Source of the DNA: Paenibacillus sanguinis 2301083 = DSM 16941
Lineage (GTDB): Bacteria; Bacillota; Bacilli; Paenibacillales; Paenibacillaceae
Assembly: GCF_000374825.1 (NCBI RefSeq)
Contig: NZ_KB895396.1
Span: 1 to 48,213 of the forward strand
Reading direction: 5' to 3'
DNA: 48,213 nucleotides
How positions within the stretch are numbered: the first letter of the stretch is position 1; every line of letters begins with the position of its first letter. The notes under the pieces are model-generated. The model saw only the letters and a list, made by a program, of their open reading frames with translations, had not been told where the DNA came from and ran no database searches. Position numbers and translations under genes: made by a program. Below are positions 27,474-35,143 of the stretch, piece after piece.

Positions 27474-29480
27474 ATGACCCGACGTACTATGATCTATTGC
27501 CTATCCATGATCACCTTGCTTTTGACCTTCGGGGCCGGCTTTTTGGCTTTCCCCGAATTCAGAGAGGGACTAGCTTCACTTGCGCCTAAATCGGGCAAGC
27601 CTCAGGCTGTCCTGACGGCACCGCAGCCTCCTGCTCCAAAACAGGCCGAGACGATTCAGCAGCCTACTGCCGAAGTGCTGAGCCATCGAGTTGTTGAGTA
27701 CCATATCGATACTACGCTCAATGAACAAGAAGGGACGCTATCCGGATCACAAACACTGACCTGGACACATCCTGGCAAGAAGACTATTAATGAAATTTAT
27801 CTACATCTATATCCCAATGCCTTTGCTTCGGAAAACTCGACCTTCATGAAGGAATCCGGCGGCAAGCTGCGCAATGATACCATGCCGAAGGATGGCTGGG
27901 GCTTCATGGAGATCACCGAGCTGCGAACCACAGACGGGATTTCCCTACTGCACCGGATTCAATATGTGCAACCCGATGACGGTAATGCTGAGGATCGCAC
28001 CTTGGCCAAGGTGCGTTTGCCTGTTTCCGTGCAGGGTGGAGAAAGTCTGACGCTTCGCCTTAAATTTACTGTCAAGCTGCCTAAAATCTTTGCCCGCATG
28101 GGGGTTGCCGATGACTTTGTCATGGCTGGGCAGTGGTTCCCCAAGATGAGCGTGTATGAACCAGCCGGAACCCGGGGCCGCGATACAGAAGGGTGGAACC
28201 TTCATCAGTATCATGGAAACTCTGAATTTTATTCCGATTTCGGAATTTATAGCGTAAAAATCAATGTGCCTGAGCATTACACCGTAGCTGCCACCGGCTT
28301 TCAAACAAAGAAAGCCTCTCTCAAGGAGGGACGAAAGACCGTGCAGTTCTATGCTGACGATGTTCACGATTTTGCGTGGTCTGCCTCACCTGACTTCATC
28401 TACGCGGAAGAGCCCTTTTCTTCTACTGAGGTGCCAGGAGTGCGGATCAAGCTCTATCTGGACCCGGCACATGAGGACCTGAAGGAGCGCTATTTCTATG
28501 CCGCCAAGGTGGCTCTGGCCAACTTCAGTGAGTGGTACGGACGTTATCCTTATTCCACCTTAACTATTGTAGTTCCCCCGGCAATCGGCAATGGTGCAGG
28601 CGGCATGGAATACCCAACCCTGGTCACAGCCTTCGGCGCTCGCAGCGATTCGCCGGATGTTGATGAGCTTGAACGGACTGTCATTCATGAGATTGCTCAC
28701 CAGTTCTTCTACGGAATGATCGCCAGCAATGAATTTGAAGAAGCCTGGCTGGATGAAGCCTTTGCTTCCTATGCCGAGGACAAATTAATGGAGAAGGAAT
28801 TTGGCATTGTGCCCAACCTGCCCATCCAATCGACATTGATCTCTGCTCCAGAGCCTTTGACACAACCAGCCTGGGAATATGGCTCAGGCGATGGCTACGC
28901 TCACAACGTTTATTATCGGGGCAAATTGATTCTGCTGGATATCGAGCGCCAAGTCGGCAGCAAGACGATGAAGCGTATTCTGAATACCTACAGCTACAAG
29001 TACCGATTTAAGCACCCGACTACAGCCGATTTTCAGCGAATCGTCGAGCAAGTGACCGGTCGAAGCTGGAAGACCTACTTTAACCAATATGTATTTGATG
29101 ATAAAATGGCGGATTTCTCCGTGGACAACATTCGCATTACACCGATTCAGCAGGAGAACAGCACTCAATCTCAGTATGAGTCAGCCGTAACCTTCTCTCG
29201 CAGAGGGGCCACGCATCCGAAGATTCCACTACTGTTCTCTTTCACCGACGGTCATACCGTGCGCAAAGAGTGGAACGGCGAGGACCATCGACTGGAGCTC
29301 AAGCTCCAGTACAAGGCCCCTCTGGATTGGGTGCAAATCGATCCGGAGTATACCGTGGTCGTGGAGAATAAGCGAATCAACAACTACCTGAAAGCAAGCA
29401 TTCCGGAGCCGATCCTCTCCCGATCCAATATGAGCTTCACCAAGCTGCTGGAGGCAGTCCTGGGTATACTCATTTGGTAG
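27474..29480 (+). CDS. M1-family zinc metallopeptidase, membrane anchored
   Basis: The 668-residue protein has one N-terminal membrane segment (residues 7-25) and a Pro/Gln-rich linker. An M1 aminopeptidase-like body follows. The exopeptidase loop equivalent to GAMEN is GAGGMEYPTL. The zinc site is H405-E406-xx-H409 with E428 at the expected 18-residue distance (HEIAHQ ... LDEAF). It probably acts on the outer membrane face on peptides or proteins. GGGAGG lies 10 nt before the ATG. A short hydrophobic C-terminus (LLEAVLGILIW) is odd. The downstream membrane-protein gene begins 52 nt later and may be co-expressed. Confidence 0.88.
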   Translation: MTRRTMIYCLSMITLLLTFGAGFLAFPEFREGLASLAPKSGKPQAVLTAPQPPAPKQAETIQQPTAEVLSHRVVEYHIDTTLNEQEGTLSGSQTLTWTHPGKKTINEIYLHLYPNAFASENSTFMKESGGKLRNDTMPKDGWGFMEITELRTTDGISLLHRIQYVQPDDGNAEDRTLAKVRLPVSVQGGESLTLRLKFTVKLPKIFARMGVADDFVMAGQWFPKMSVYEPAGTRGRDTEGWNLHQYHGNSEFYSDFGIYSVKINVPEHYTVAATGFQTKKASLKEGRKTVQFYADDVHDFAWSASPDFIYAEEPFSSTEVPGVRIKLYLDPAHEDLKERYFYAAKVALANFSEWYGRYPYSTLTIVVPPAIGNGAGGMEYPTLVTAFGARSDSPDVDELERTVIHEIAHQFFYGMIASNEFEEAWLDEAFASYAEDKLMEKEFGIVPNLPIQSTLISAPEPLTQPAWEYGSGDGYAHNVYYRGKLILLDIERQVGSKTMKRILNTYSYKYRFKHPTTADFQRIVEQVTGRSWKTYFNQYVFDDKMADFSVDNIRITPIQQENSTQSQYESAVTFSRRGATHPKIPLLFSFTDGHTVRKEWNGEDHRLELKLQYKAPLDWVQIDPEYTVVVENKRINNYLKASIPEPILSRSNMSFTKLLEAVLGILIW

Positions 29481-29532
29481 GCTGGAGAATAAGCGCTAAT
29501 GAATACCGTTGCTTCTATAAAGGAGGGATGAA

Positions 29533-30363
29533 ATGAGTTATGTCCGTCAGGGCTTTGCTGCCCTTAAGAGCCAGTTACTCTCGGTGATTGTACTATTTCT
29601 CTATCAGTTACTATGGGGACTGTTTGTATACCGGCTCGCTGATACGGCGATTACTTCTTTATTGCAGAGGTACCCAAACCCGCCGCCAACCCCTCTCTCC
29701 AAGATACTGTTTCTGCTGGAGGGGCAAATTAATCTGTGGAGTCATCCTGAGGTGCAGCGATACCTCTGGCTGCTGGCAGGCATGGTTGTTTTGCGGCTTC
29801 TTCTTACCCCGCTGATTCAAGCCGGCATCCTCTATGGACTTACCCCGCCTGAGGAGCGTGCTCCTGGCTTCCCGCTATTCCGGGGAATAAAGGAGTTCGG
29901 CAAGCCGGTTTTGCTATTCTACATGTTAGAGCTGATCCTGGTTCTGCTTCCAGCCTTATGGATCATCCCCAAGCTATGGTCGCTATGGCCCGGCCTGCTG
30001 AGTGCCGTAGATCATTTGCCCATTTGGCTCACCGGGCTGGGCCTCCTGCTGGGTTGGTTCCTATACGGCTGGGTCATCCGGCAATGCTTGTTATTTATTC
30101 AATTCGGCTACTTATTCAAGTCCGGCGCATGGAACTCCCTGCTGGTGGGAATTCGCCATCTGCTTCAGGGCTTAAGTATAGCCCTCATTCTTGGTTTCCT
30201 CGCGCTCATGGTATTCCTGCTCATGGGCACCGTATCCTGGATCTGGACCGGCCTACTCGCATTAATTGCACAGCAAACCTATCCTCTCTTTCGTTGCACT
30301 TTTAGAGTTTGGCAGGTTACCTCTCAATTTCAACTTTGGAGAGCGAAAACACAAAAAAGTTAA
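29533..30363 (+). CDS. Polytopic membrane protein of unknown function
   Basis: The 276-residue protein is not assigned to a family. It has about five to six hydrophobic segments and many Leu/Trp residues. A Pro-rich loop (RYPNPPPTPLS) lies near residue 47, and basic residues cluster at the C-terminus. AAGGAGG precedes the ATG by 5-6 nt. It follows the M1 peptidase gene by 52 nt on the same strand, so a shared function is possible but cannot be shown. A perfect palindrome 29 nt after the stop probably ends the unit. Confidence 0.75.
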   Translation: MSYVRQGFAALKSQLLSVIVLFLYQLLWGLFVYRLADTAITSLLQRYPNPPPTPLSKILFLLEGQINLWSHPEVQRYLWLLAGMVVLRLLLTPLIQAGILYGLTPPEERAPGFPLFRGIKEFGKPVLLFYMLELILVLLPALWIIPKLWSLWPGLLSAVDHLPIWLTGLGLLLGWFLYGWVIRQCLLFIQFGYLFKSGAWNSLLVGIRHLLQGLSIALILGFLALMVFLLMGTVSWIWTGLLALIAQQTYPLFRCTFRVWQVTSQFQLWRAKTQKS

Positions 30364-30392
30364 AATTTCTTTACCTTCTCCAAACCCATGGG

Positions 30393-30428
30393 GCACAAGG
30401 ACTTTGCCAGCTGGCAAAGTCCTTGTGC
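30393..30428. repeat. Perfect 36-bp palindrome
   Basis: GCACAAGGACTTTGCCAG is followed directly by its exact reverse complement, with no loop bases. In RNA the outer bases add G-U and G-C pairs, giving a very stable hairpin, followed by TCTATTTG. It probably terminates the membrane-protein gene, though the T tract is poor. The perfect two-fold symmetry could also bind a dimeric protein. Confidence 0.85.
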
Positions 30429-30461
30429 TCTATTTGCTCTCTTAATCTTGTGAATTAGGCA

Positions 30462-30491
30462 TTGCCAAAATATACTACCCTCTGCTACAAT
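30462..30491 (+). promoter_or_regulatory. sigma-A promoter of the riboswitch-NlpC/P60 unit
   Basis: TTGCCA (30462-30467), 18 nt, TACAAT (30486-30491). Transcription would begin near 30498, about 60 nt before the riboswitch aptamer. Confidence 0.6.
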
Positions 30492-30559
30492 AACAGCAGG
30501 CAATTTAAGTAACAGTTTTGTAATTACTTTTGTCATCTTTGGTAGCGTTACGTTACCAT

Positions 30560-30706
30560 CTGCCATTAAAGCAAATTCAGGTGTGAAATCAAAAGCCGAA
30601 TTCCCTTCACCGGGGAAGCGGGGGAACCACTTTGGGTGAATTGATCTCGCAGTAGAGGGATCATAGGGGACCTTCAACCGAATCCTTAAGCTAACCTCGC
30701 AGGCAC
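30560..30706 (+). promoter_or_regulatory. Cyclic-di-AMP riboswitch (ydaO/yuaA type)
   Basis: The leader contains the conserved blocks of the ydaO class in order: a CATTAAAGC start, GCGGGGGAACCA, TGGGTGAATTGATC, AGTAGAGGGATC, AACCGAATCC, and AGCTAACCTCGCAGGCA. TGCC at the start can pair with GGCA at the end as P1. This aptamer binds c-di-AMP and usually turns genes for cell-wall hydrolases and osmolyte/potassium transport off. It lies directly before an NlpC/P60 hydrolase gene, the classical target. No terminator T run is visible between the aptamer and the TTG start. Confidence 0.9.
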
Positions 30707-30724
30707 TGGAAGGAGCATAACTTC

Positions 30725-31216
30725 TTGAAGAAGCGTTTAACCGTAGCAGCAGTAAGTTTTGCCTTGCTTTTCACCCTCGGAACAGGTAGCGCTTTCGCGG
30801 ACACCAAACTGAACACCGCGATTGATGGAGCTCTTGGTACCGACTATGTTGCTGGCGGAACCTCAACATCCGGTTTCGACTGCTCAGGATTTACTATGTA
30901 TGTGTTCTCTAAAATTGGCATTAAACTTCCTCATCAATCCGGATCACAATATAAGATGGGAACGGCCGTAAATAAAAGTGAACTCATTGCTGGCGATTTG
31001 GTATTCTTTAACACTTCCGGTAAAGGAGTCTCCCACGTAGGCATTTACGTAGGCGACGGCGAATTTGCTCATGCTTCTACTTCTAAAGGAGTCATCATTA
31101 GCAAATTAAGCCAGAAATATTATGCAGAACGCTATATTGGTGCCAAACGTATTTTGAGTACTGATAAGTATGAAGAAGTGACCGGTGATTCTACCGAGCA
31201 CGATGATGTTGAATAG
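30725..31216 (+). CDS. Secreted NlpC/P60 peptidoglycan endopeptidase
   Basis: The 163-residue protein has a cleavable signal peptide (1-25, TGSAFA) and one NlpC/P60 domain. Catalytic residues are C53 (FDCSGF), H104 (SHVGIY) and H116 (FAHAS). Such enzymes cut the D-Glu-diamino-acid bond in wall peptides. No LysM or SH3 wall-binding domain is present, so it is a minimal hydrolase. The start is TTG with AGGAG 9 nt upstream. Expression is placed under c-di-AMP control by the riboswitch in its leader, linking wall turnover to that second messenger. The acidic C-terminus (EHDDVE) has no known role. Confidence 0.93.
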   Translation: MKKRLTVAAVSFALLFTLGTGSAFADTKLNTAIDGALGTDYVAGGTSTSGFDCSGFTMYVFSKIGIKLPHQSGSQYKMGTAVNKSELIAGDLVFFNTSGKGVSHVGIYVGDGEFAHASTSKGVIISKLSQKYYAERYIGAKRILSTDKYEEVTGDSTEHDDVE

Positions 31217-31230
31217 GTCATAACACTAGA

Positions 31231-31275
31231 ACCCGTGGAGATGTTGATTACAACATCTTCGCGGGTTTTTTATTT
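31231..31275 (+). terminator. Intrinsic terminator of the NlpC/P60 gene
   Basis: ACCCGTGGAGATGTTG and CAACATCTTCGCGGGT form a long stem around ATTA, followed by TTTTTTATTT. Confidence 0.93.
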
Positions 31276-31411
31276 GCTTCATACCCCGGTCAGAAAACAA
31301 ACAATTCCCTTGGTAAAGCCTTTACAAGCCCTATAAATCCCGTTATTGTGAGGGTACAAGATTATTTACGGTTCTATTACCTCATTCATGCCAGGTTAAA
31401 GGAGAGGCAAA

Positions 31412-31918
31412 ATGGATAAACCAATCACCCAATTTCAGATTGCACCGATGGAAGAAGCTCATGGCGCCGAAATTTGCACATGGCATTACGATTCTCCTTA
31501 TGATATCTATAGCTGGCTGCCGTGGGAACAAATGAAAGCGCTCGATGTAGAGTTCGGCAATCCCGTAATACGGACTGATCAGTATATATCCGTTCTGGAC
31601 CAAGACGGAACCCTGGTGGGATTTGCCCAATATTTTCCCTTACAAGGTGTTACCCGTCTGGGCATAGGCTTGAAACCTGAGTTATGCGGACTTGGCTTAG
31701 GCAAGTCATTTGTCGAAGCTATAGTCGCAGAAGCTCGCAGACGCAAGCCCGAGAATGAGATCGACCTGGAGGTGCTCACCTGGAACACTCGAGCGATTCG
31801 AGTTTATCAGAAGGTAGGGTTTACCATTACAGATCTGTACGAGAAGATGACTCCGGGCGGGGTATCCAAGCCATTTTATTGCATGGTATATAAAGATGGT
31901 TCCACTTCAGCTCAATAA
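31412..31918 (+). CDS. GNAT family N-acetyltransferase
   Basis: The 168-residue protein has the acetyl-CoA-binding core of GNAT enzymes. LGIGLKPELCGLGLGKSFVEAIV carries the Q/RxxGxG/A-like P-loop (motif A), and LTWNTRAIRVYQKVGF is motif B. The N-terminal part includes WLPWEQMKAL. The substrate is unknown, but small molecules or protein N-termini are typical. GGAGAGG lies 6 nt before the ATG. It stands alone between two terminated units. Confidence 0.88.
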   Translation: MDKPITQFQIAPMEEAHGAEICTWHYDSPYDIYSWLPWEQMKALDVEFGNPVIRTDQYISVLDQDGTLVGFAQYFPLQGVTRLGIGLKPELCGLGLGKSFVEAIVAEARRRKPENEIDLEVLTWNTRAIRVYQKVGFTITDLYEKMTPGGVSKPFYCMVYKDGSTSAQ

Positions 31919-32081
31919 GTCAAACCAATACATTCTTTATTGACTAGTAATGTACTATGAACTAAAGCACATTTTCGAATGAATTTAAAGTTAAATCGTT
32001 CCCAAATTTGTCACAAAGGCTATGAACGGGCAATTTGTTCCGTTATAATGATAGTTAGCTCACATAGGAGGGACGATTGAA

Positions 32082-32444
32082 ATGCAAAAGTGGATCATGA
32101 GCGGTTTGTTCATTATAGCAGGCGCTTTTGCCCTTGTACTCATGTTTACCTTACCTAGCCGAGAACAAACTGAAGAAGAAGCCAAGCCCCCGCAATTGCC
32201 TGAAATTACGATGAATGCGGAGCAAGCCGAGGCTTTGGTCCGAGCCAACTGTATTAGCTGTCATGGCGACCAGCTCCAGGGTGGGGCAGGACCAGCTCTG
32301 GACAAAATCGGGGCCCAAATGACAACAGAAGAGCTATATTCCACTATTTCCAAGGGTAAAGGCGGCATGATGCCTGCGTTCAAAGACCGCTTGCAGGACG
32401 AAGAAATTGCGAACGTAGCCATGTGGCTTGCGGAGAAGAAATAG
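32082..32444 (+). CDS. Membrane-anchored c-type cytochrome (c-550/551 type)
   Basis: The 120-residue protein has an uncleaved-looking N-terminal membrane anchor (residues 5-24), an acidic linker and one class I cytochrome c domain. Heme attachment is C57-I-S-C60-H61. The distal methionine is in GGMMPAF (M97 probable). It should sit on the outer membrane face as an electron carrier, like Bacillus CccA/CccB. AGGAGG lies ahead of the ATG. A TATAAT at 32044-32049 is a likely -10, without a clear -35. Confidence 0.92.
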   Translation: MQKWIMSGLFIIAGAFALVLMFTLPSREQTEEEAKPPQLPEITMNAEQAEALVRANCISCHGDQLQGGAGPALDKIGAQMTTEELYSTISKGKGGMMPAFKDRLQDEEIANVAMWLAEKK

Positions 32445-32453
32445 CCAATAGAC

Positions 32454-32500
32454 AAACACCCCCACCATGCATTTTGCACCTTGGTGGGGGTGTTTACTTT
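32454..32500. terminator. Bidirectional terminator between cytochrome and pterin dehydratase genes
   Basis: AAACACCCCCACC and GGTGGGGGTGTTT form a perfect 13-bp stem around a 16-nt loop. TACTTT follows on the plus strand and TTTGTC on the minus strand. The flanking genes converge. Confidence 0.9.
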
Positions 32501-32504
32501 GGAA

Positions 32505-32795
32505 TCAGGACATCTTCTCGAAGGCCTCATTGTATTGCTGTGCCTCTTTAATATCAACGGCGGTAATACCCCCGTCTTCCCATGAGGTCAATCGAAGCGT
32601 AACTGTCTTGTAATCAATCGTAATAAAAGGATGGTGATTGAAAGCCTCGGAAATTGCCGCAACCTCATCCACAAAGGCAATCCCCTTCATAAAGCTGGAA
32701 AAAGTATATTTACGAAAGATCCATCGCCCTTCCTCAAGCTCCCAGCCTTCCAGCTTCTCCAAATGCGCTTTTATTTCTTGCGGTGTAAACGGCAT
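32505..32795 (-). CDS. 4a-hydroxytetrahydrobiopterin dehydratase (pterin carbinolamine dehydratase)
   Basis: The 96-residue protein has the PCD signature ISEAFNHHPFITIDYKTVTL. The paired histidines (HH-P) and downstream strand TSWEDGGITAVD form the active site. The enzyme dehydrates 4a-hydroxytetrahydropterins made by aromatic amino acid hydroxylases. No phenylalanine hydroxylase gene is in the window, so a role in another pterin pathway or as a cofactor repair enzyme is possible. GGGGAGG precedes the ATG. Family length is usual. Confidence 0.92.
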   Translation of the reverse strand: MPFTPQEIKAHLEKLEGWELEEGRWIFRKYTFSSFMKGIAFVDEVAAISEAFNHHPFITIDYKTVTLRLTSWEDGGITAVDIKEAQQYNEAFEKMS

Positions 32796-32974
32796 ATTTC
32801 TTCCTCCCCGTCCTCTTCAAGAACTCCTGTATGTAAGCCTGCGGTCTGCGCACCAGGATTCCCCGTTGGTCTGTCCCGGCTTCGCTCTCCATCTATTGTA
32901 TTCCCAACCTCACAGCTTCATGCGTACCCACATTAGGCAACACTAAGACTTGTCCACCTCTGCGAATGATTCCT

Positions 32975-33268
32975 TCAGATTAGCGTGACTGAAGTCAACT
33001 CAGCTTCTCCCATCAGAAAGTTGATTCGATGACCTTCCGGATCATAAATAACTATAGCACTGCCAACCTCTATCACCGACTCAGTTCCCAAGGCGAAGAA
33101 TAAATCTTCGGCCAATGCTTCTTGCACTTCCTCCCGGTCCGCTTCAGACAAACCCTCCCACTCGGAAGGCTCCATCTCGAAGAAAAGATAGCTATCACTA
33201 ATCTGGCTAACCGCTTTCATCAAATCGGCCAAAATATATTCATAATCTCTGCCATGCTTTACGCCCAC
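32975..33268 (-). CDS. Small acidic protein of unknown function
   Basis: The 97-residue soluble, acidic protein is not assigned to a family. A helical N-terminal half (YEYILADLMKAVSQISDSY) carries an acidic stretch (SEADREEVQEALAEDL). It ends in strands (SAIVIYDPEGHRINFL). The start is GTG with AAAGGAGG 8 nt upstream, a strong site that supports a real gene. It is divergent from motA, and the sigma-D promoter lies in the shared region. The 180-bp gap to the pterin dehydratase gene holds nothing recognised. Confidence 0.7.
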   Translation of the reverse strand: MGVKHGRDYEYILADLMKAVSQISDSYLFFEMEPSEWEGLSEADREEVQEALAEDLFFALGTESVIEVGSAIVIYDPEGHRINFLMGEAELTSVTLI

Positions 33269-33333
33269 TGCTATATCCTCCTTTCCGATGTCTCGATTTG
33301 GACTGTATTCCTATTATACCGGAAAAAACCCCT

Positions 33334-33360
33334 TAAAAAAAAAGGGAATTCTGTCGATAA
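33334..33360 (+). promoter_or_regulatory. sigma-D (flagellar) promoter of motAB
   Basis: TAAA (33334-33337), exactly 15 nt, then GTCGATAA (33353-33360). This matches the Bacillus sigma-D consensus TAAA-N15-GCCGATAT at six of eight -10 positions and all four -35 positions. Transcription would start about 90 nt before motA. Confidence 0.8.
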
Positions 33361-33457
33361 AGTAGATACATCGTTTCAAATGGAGTGACTGCCTATTCTG
33401 CAAGGATGCGGGAGAAGCAAGGAAAGGAATCAATTTATCTCAAGGACGAGGTGTACA

Positions 33458-34261
33458 ATGGAAATTTCAACAATTATTGGTCTTATTCTCGGATTCGTCG
33501 CTCTTATTTTGGGGATGTTTCTAAAAGGCGCGCCTGTCGAATCCCTGGTTGAAAACCCCGCAGCTTTTGTCATTATATTTGTCGGGACAGCGGCAACCCT
33601 GTTCGTAGGCTTCCCCATGTCGGAGTTGAAGAAATTCCCGAAGCTGCTCAAGCTGACGGTTACCAAACCTAAAATGATTAGCAAAGGCGAACTGATAACC
33701 CTATTCATGGAATGGGCTACGATTACCCGCCGCGAGGGCCTGCTCGCTCTCGAAGCTAAGGTAGATGAAATTAATGATGACTTCCTCCGCGGCGGTATGC
33801 GGATGATCATTGACGGTAATGATCAGGAGTTCGTCCAGGACGTCTTGACCGAGGACATTGCCGCTACAGAAGAACGCCATAAAGCAGGTGCCTTGATATT
33901 TGCTCAGGCAGGGATGTATGCTCCAACCCTCGGGGTACTCGGGGCCGTAGTTGGCTTGATTGCCGCTCTGGCTGATATGAGTGATATCGATAAGCTGTCC
34001 CATGCCATTGCTGGCGCATTTATTGCCACCGTCTTCGGTATCTTTACCGGTTATGTCTTGTGGCACCCTATTTCCAACAAATTAAAACGTCTTTCCAAAC
34101 AAGAAATGGAAGTAAAGCTGATGATGGTAGAAGGTCTGCTGTCGATTCAATCCGGCGTCTCCACCATCGCAATCCAGCAGAAGCTTTCCGTGTTCTTAAC
34201 CCCTTCCGAACGCGCTAAAATCCTAGAAAAGGGGGCGGGTGAAGGTGAGCAAAAAGAATAA
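33458..34261 (+). CDS. motA: Flagellar motor stator protein MotA
   Basis: The 267-residue stator ring protein has four membrane segments and a cytoplasmic loop (TRREGLLALEAKVDEINDDFL) that contacts FliG. The segment 3-4 region reads MYAPTLGVLGAVVGLIAALADM, with the conserved proline. With MotB it forms the ion channel that powers flagellar rotation. GAGGTG precedes the ATG. It overlaps motB by 17 nt. The sigma-D promoter upstream indicates co-regulation with late flagellar genes. Ion choice (H+ or Na+) cannot be decided from sequence here. Confidence 0.95.
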   Translation: MEISTIIGLILGFVALILGMFLKGAPVESLVENPAAFVIIFVGTAATLFVGFPMSELKKFPKLLKLTVTKPKMISKGELITLFMEWATITRREGLLALEAKVDEINDDFLRGGMRMIIDGNDQEFVQDVLTEDIAATEERHKAGALIFAQAGMYAPTLGVLGAVVGLIAALADMSDIDKLSHAIAGAFIATVFGIFTGYVLWHPISNKLKRLSKQEMEVKLMMVEGLLSIQSGVSTIAIQQKLSVFLTPSERAKILEKGAGEGEQKE

Positions 34262-35045
34262 GCATCAGGAACATGAGGAGCACGCCGACGAGAGCTGGCT
34301 GCTGCCCTATTCTGACTTGATGACATTATTGCTGGCCCTCTTTATCGTACTGTTCGGCATGAGTAGCATCGATGCCCAGAAATTTCAGGAGATGAGTGAA
34401 GCATTCAACAGCGTGCTCACCGGTGGAGTAGGCATTCTGGATGAGAACGCCATGATCAGCAATTCGAACACCTCGAACAGTGAGGGAGATTTGCCAGAAT
34501 CCTCTTCTGATTTGATTTCCAAACATAATGAGTTGAAACGTCAGGAACAGCAAAATCTGGAGGACCTGAAGCAACAACTGGACAATTATATTCAGCAAAA
34601 TGGATTAACGAAAGACTTGGATACGAACCTCAATCAGTCTCAGCTTATGATTACTATCAGTGACACAGCCTTGTTCCCCTCCGGGGAAGCGGAAGTGAAA
34701 CCCGAAGCCCGGTTGTTGGCCAAGGCGATCTCTGTCATGCTGCAACAATTTCCCGATTATGAAGTCATCGTCTCGGGACATACGGACAACGTGCCAATCA
34801 ACACTTATCAATATCCCTCTAACTGGGATTTGAGTTCCGTTCGCGCCTTGAATTTTATGAAAATTCTGCTGCTTAATGAACATTTGGACCCGAAGAAATT
34901 CAGTGCGATCGGTTATGGGGAATATCATCCTGTAGCCGAGAACGACTCGGCGGTCGGACGAGCGCAGAACCGCCGTGTGGAAGTATCCATCATCCGGAAG
35001 TATTCGGATAATAGCCAGCAGTTAGGTGTAACTGCCGCACACTAA
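34245..35045 (+). CDS. motB: Flagellar motor stator protein MotB
   Basis: The 266-residue protein has a basic/acidic cytoplasmic tail and one membrane segment. D24 (PYSDLMTLLLALFIVLFGMSS) is the ion-carrying aspartate. A Gln-rich linker and OmpA-type peptidoglycan-binding domain follow (SGHTDNVPI ... RAQNRRVEVSI). It anchors the stator to the wall. The second in-frame GTG is used, with AGGGGG 9 nt upstream. A GTG 6 nt earlier is too near the ribosome site. The overlap with motA implies coupled translation. Confidence 0.95.
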   Translation: MSKKNKHQEHEEHADESWLLPYSDLMTLLLALFIVLFGMSSIDAQKFQEMSEAFNSVLTGGVGILDENAMISNSNTSNSEGDLPESSSDLISKHNELKRQEQQNLEDLKQQLDNYIQQNGLTKDLDTNLNQSQLMITISDTALFPSGEAEVKPEARLLAKAISVMLQQFPDYEVIVSGHTDNVPINTYQYPSNWDLSSVRALNFMKILLLNEHLDPKKFSAIGYGEYHPVAENDSAVGRAQNRRVEVSIIRKYSDNSQQLGVTAAH

Positions 35046-35064
35046 TCAAACCATGAGACATAAG

Positions 35065-35118
35065 AGAAGGAGCCTGCCATTCACTGCATAGTGACCGATG
35101 GCAGGCTCCTTCCTTTGT
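35065..35118. terminator. Terminator of motAB, facing rluF
   Basis: AAGGAGCCTGCCAT and ATGGCAGGCTCCTT form a perfect 14-bp stem. The loop contains a second small hairpin (CACTGCATAGTG), and CCTTTG follows. It lies between two converging genes. Confidence 0.85.
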
Positions 35119-35143
35119 ATCTCCGCTATGCGGTTTTAACAAT

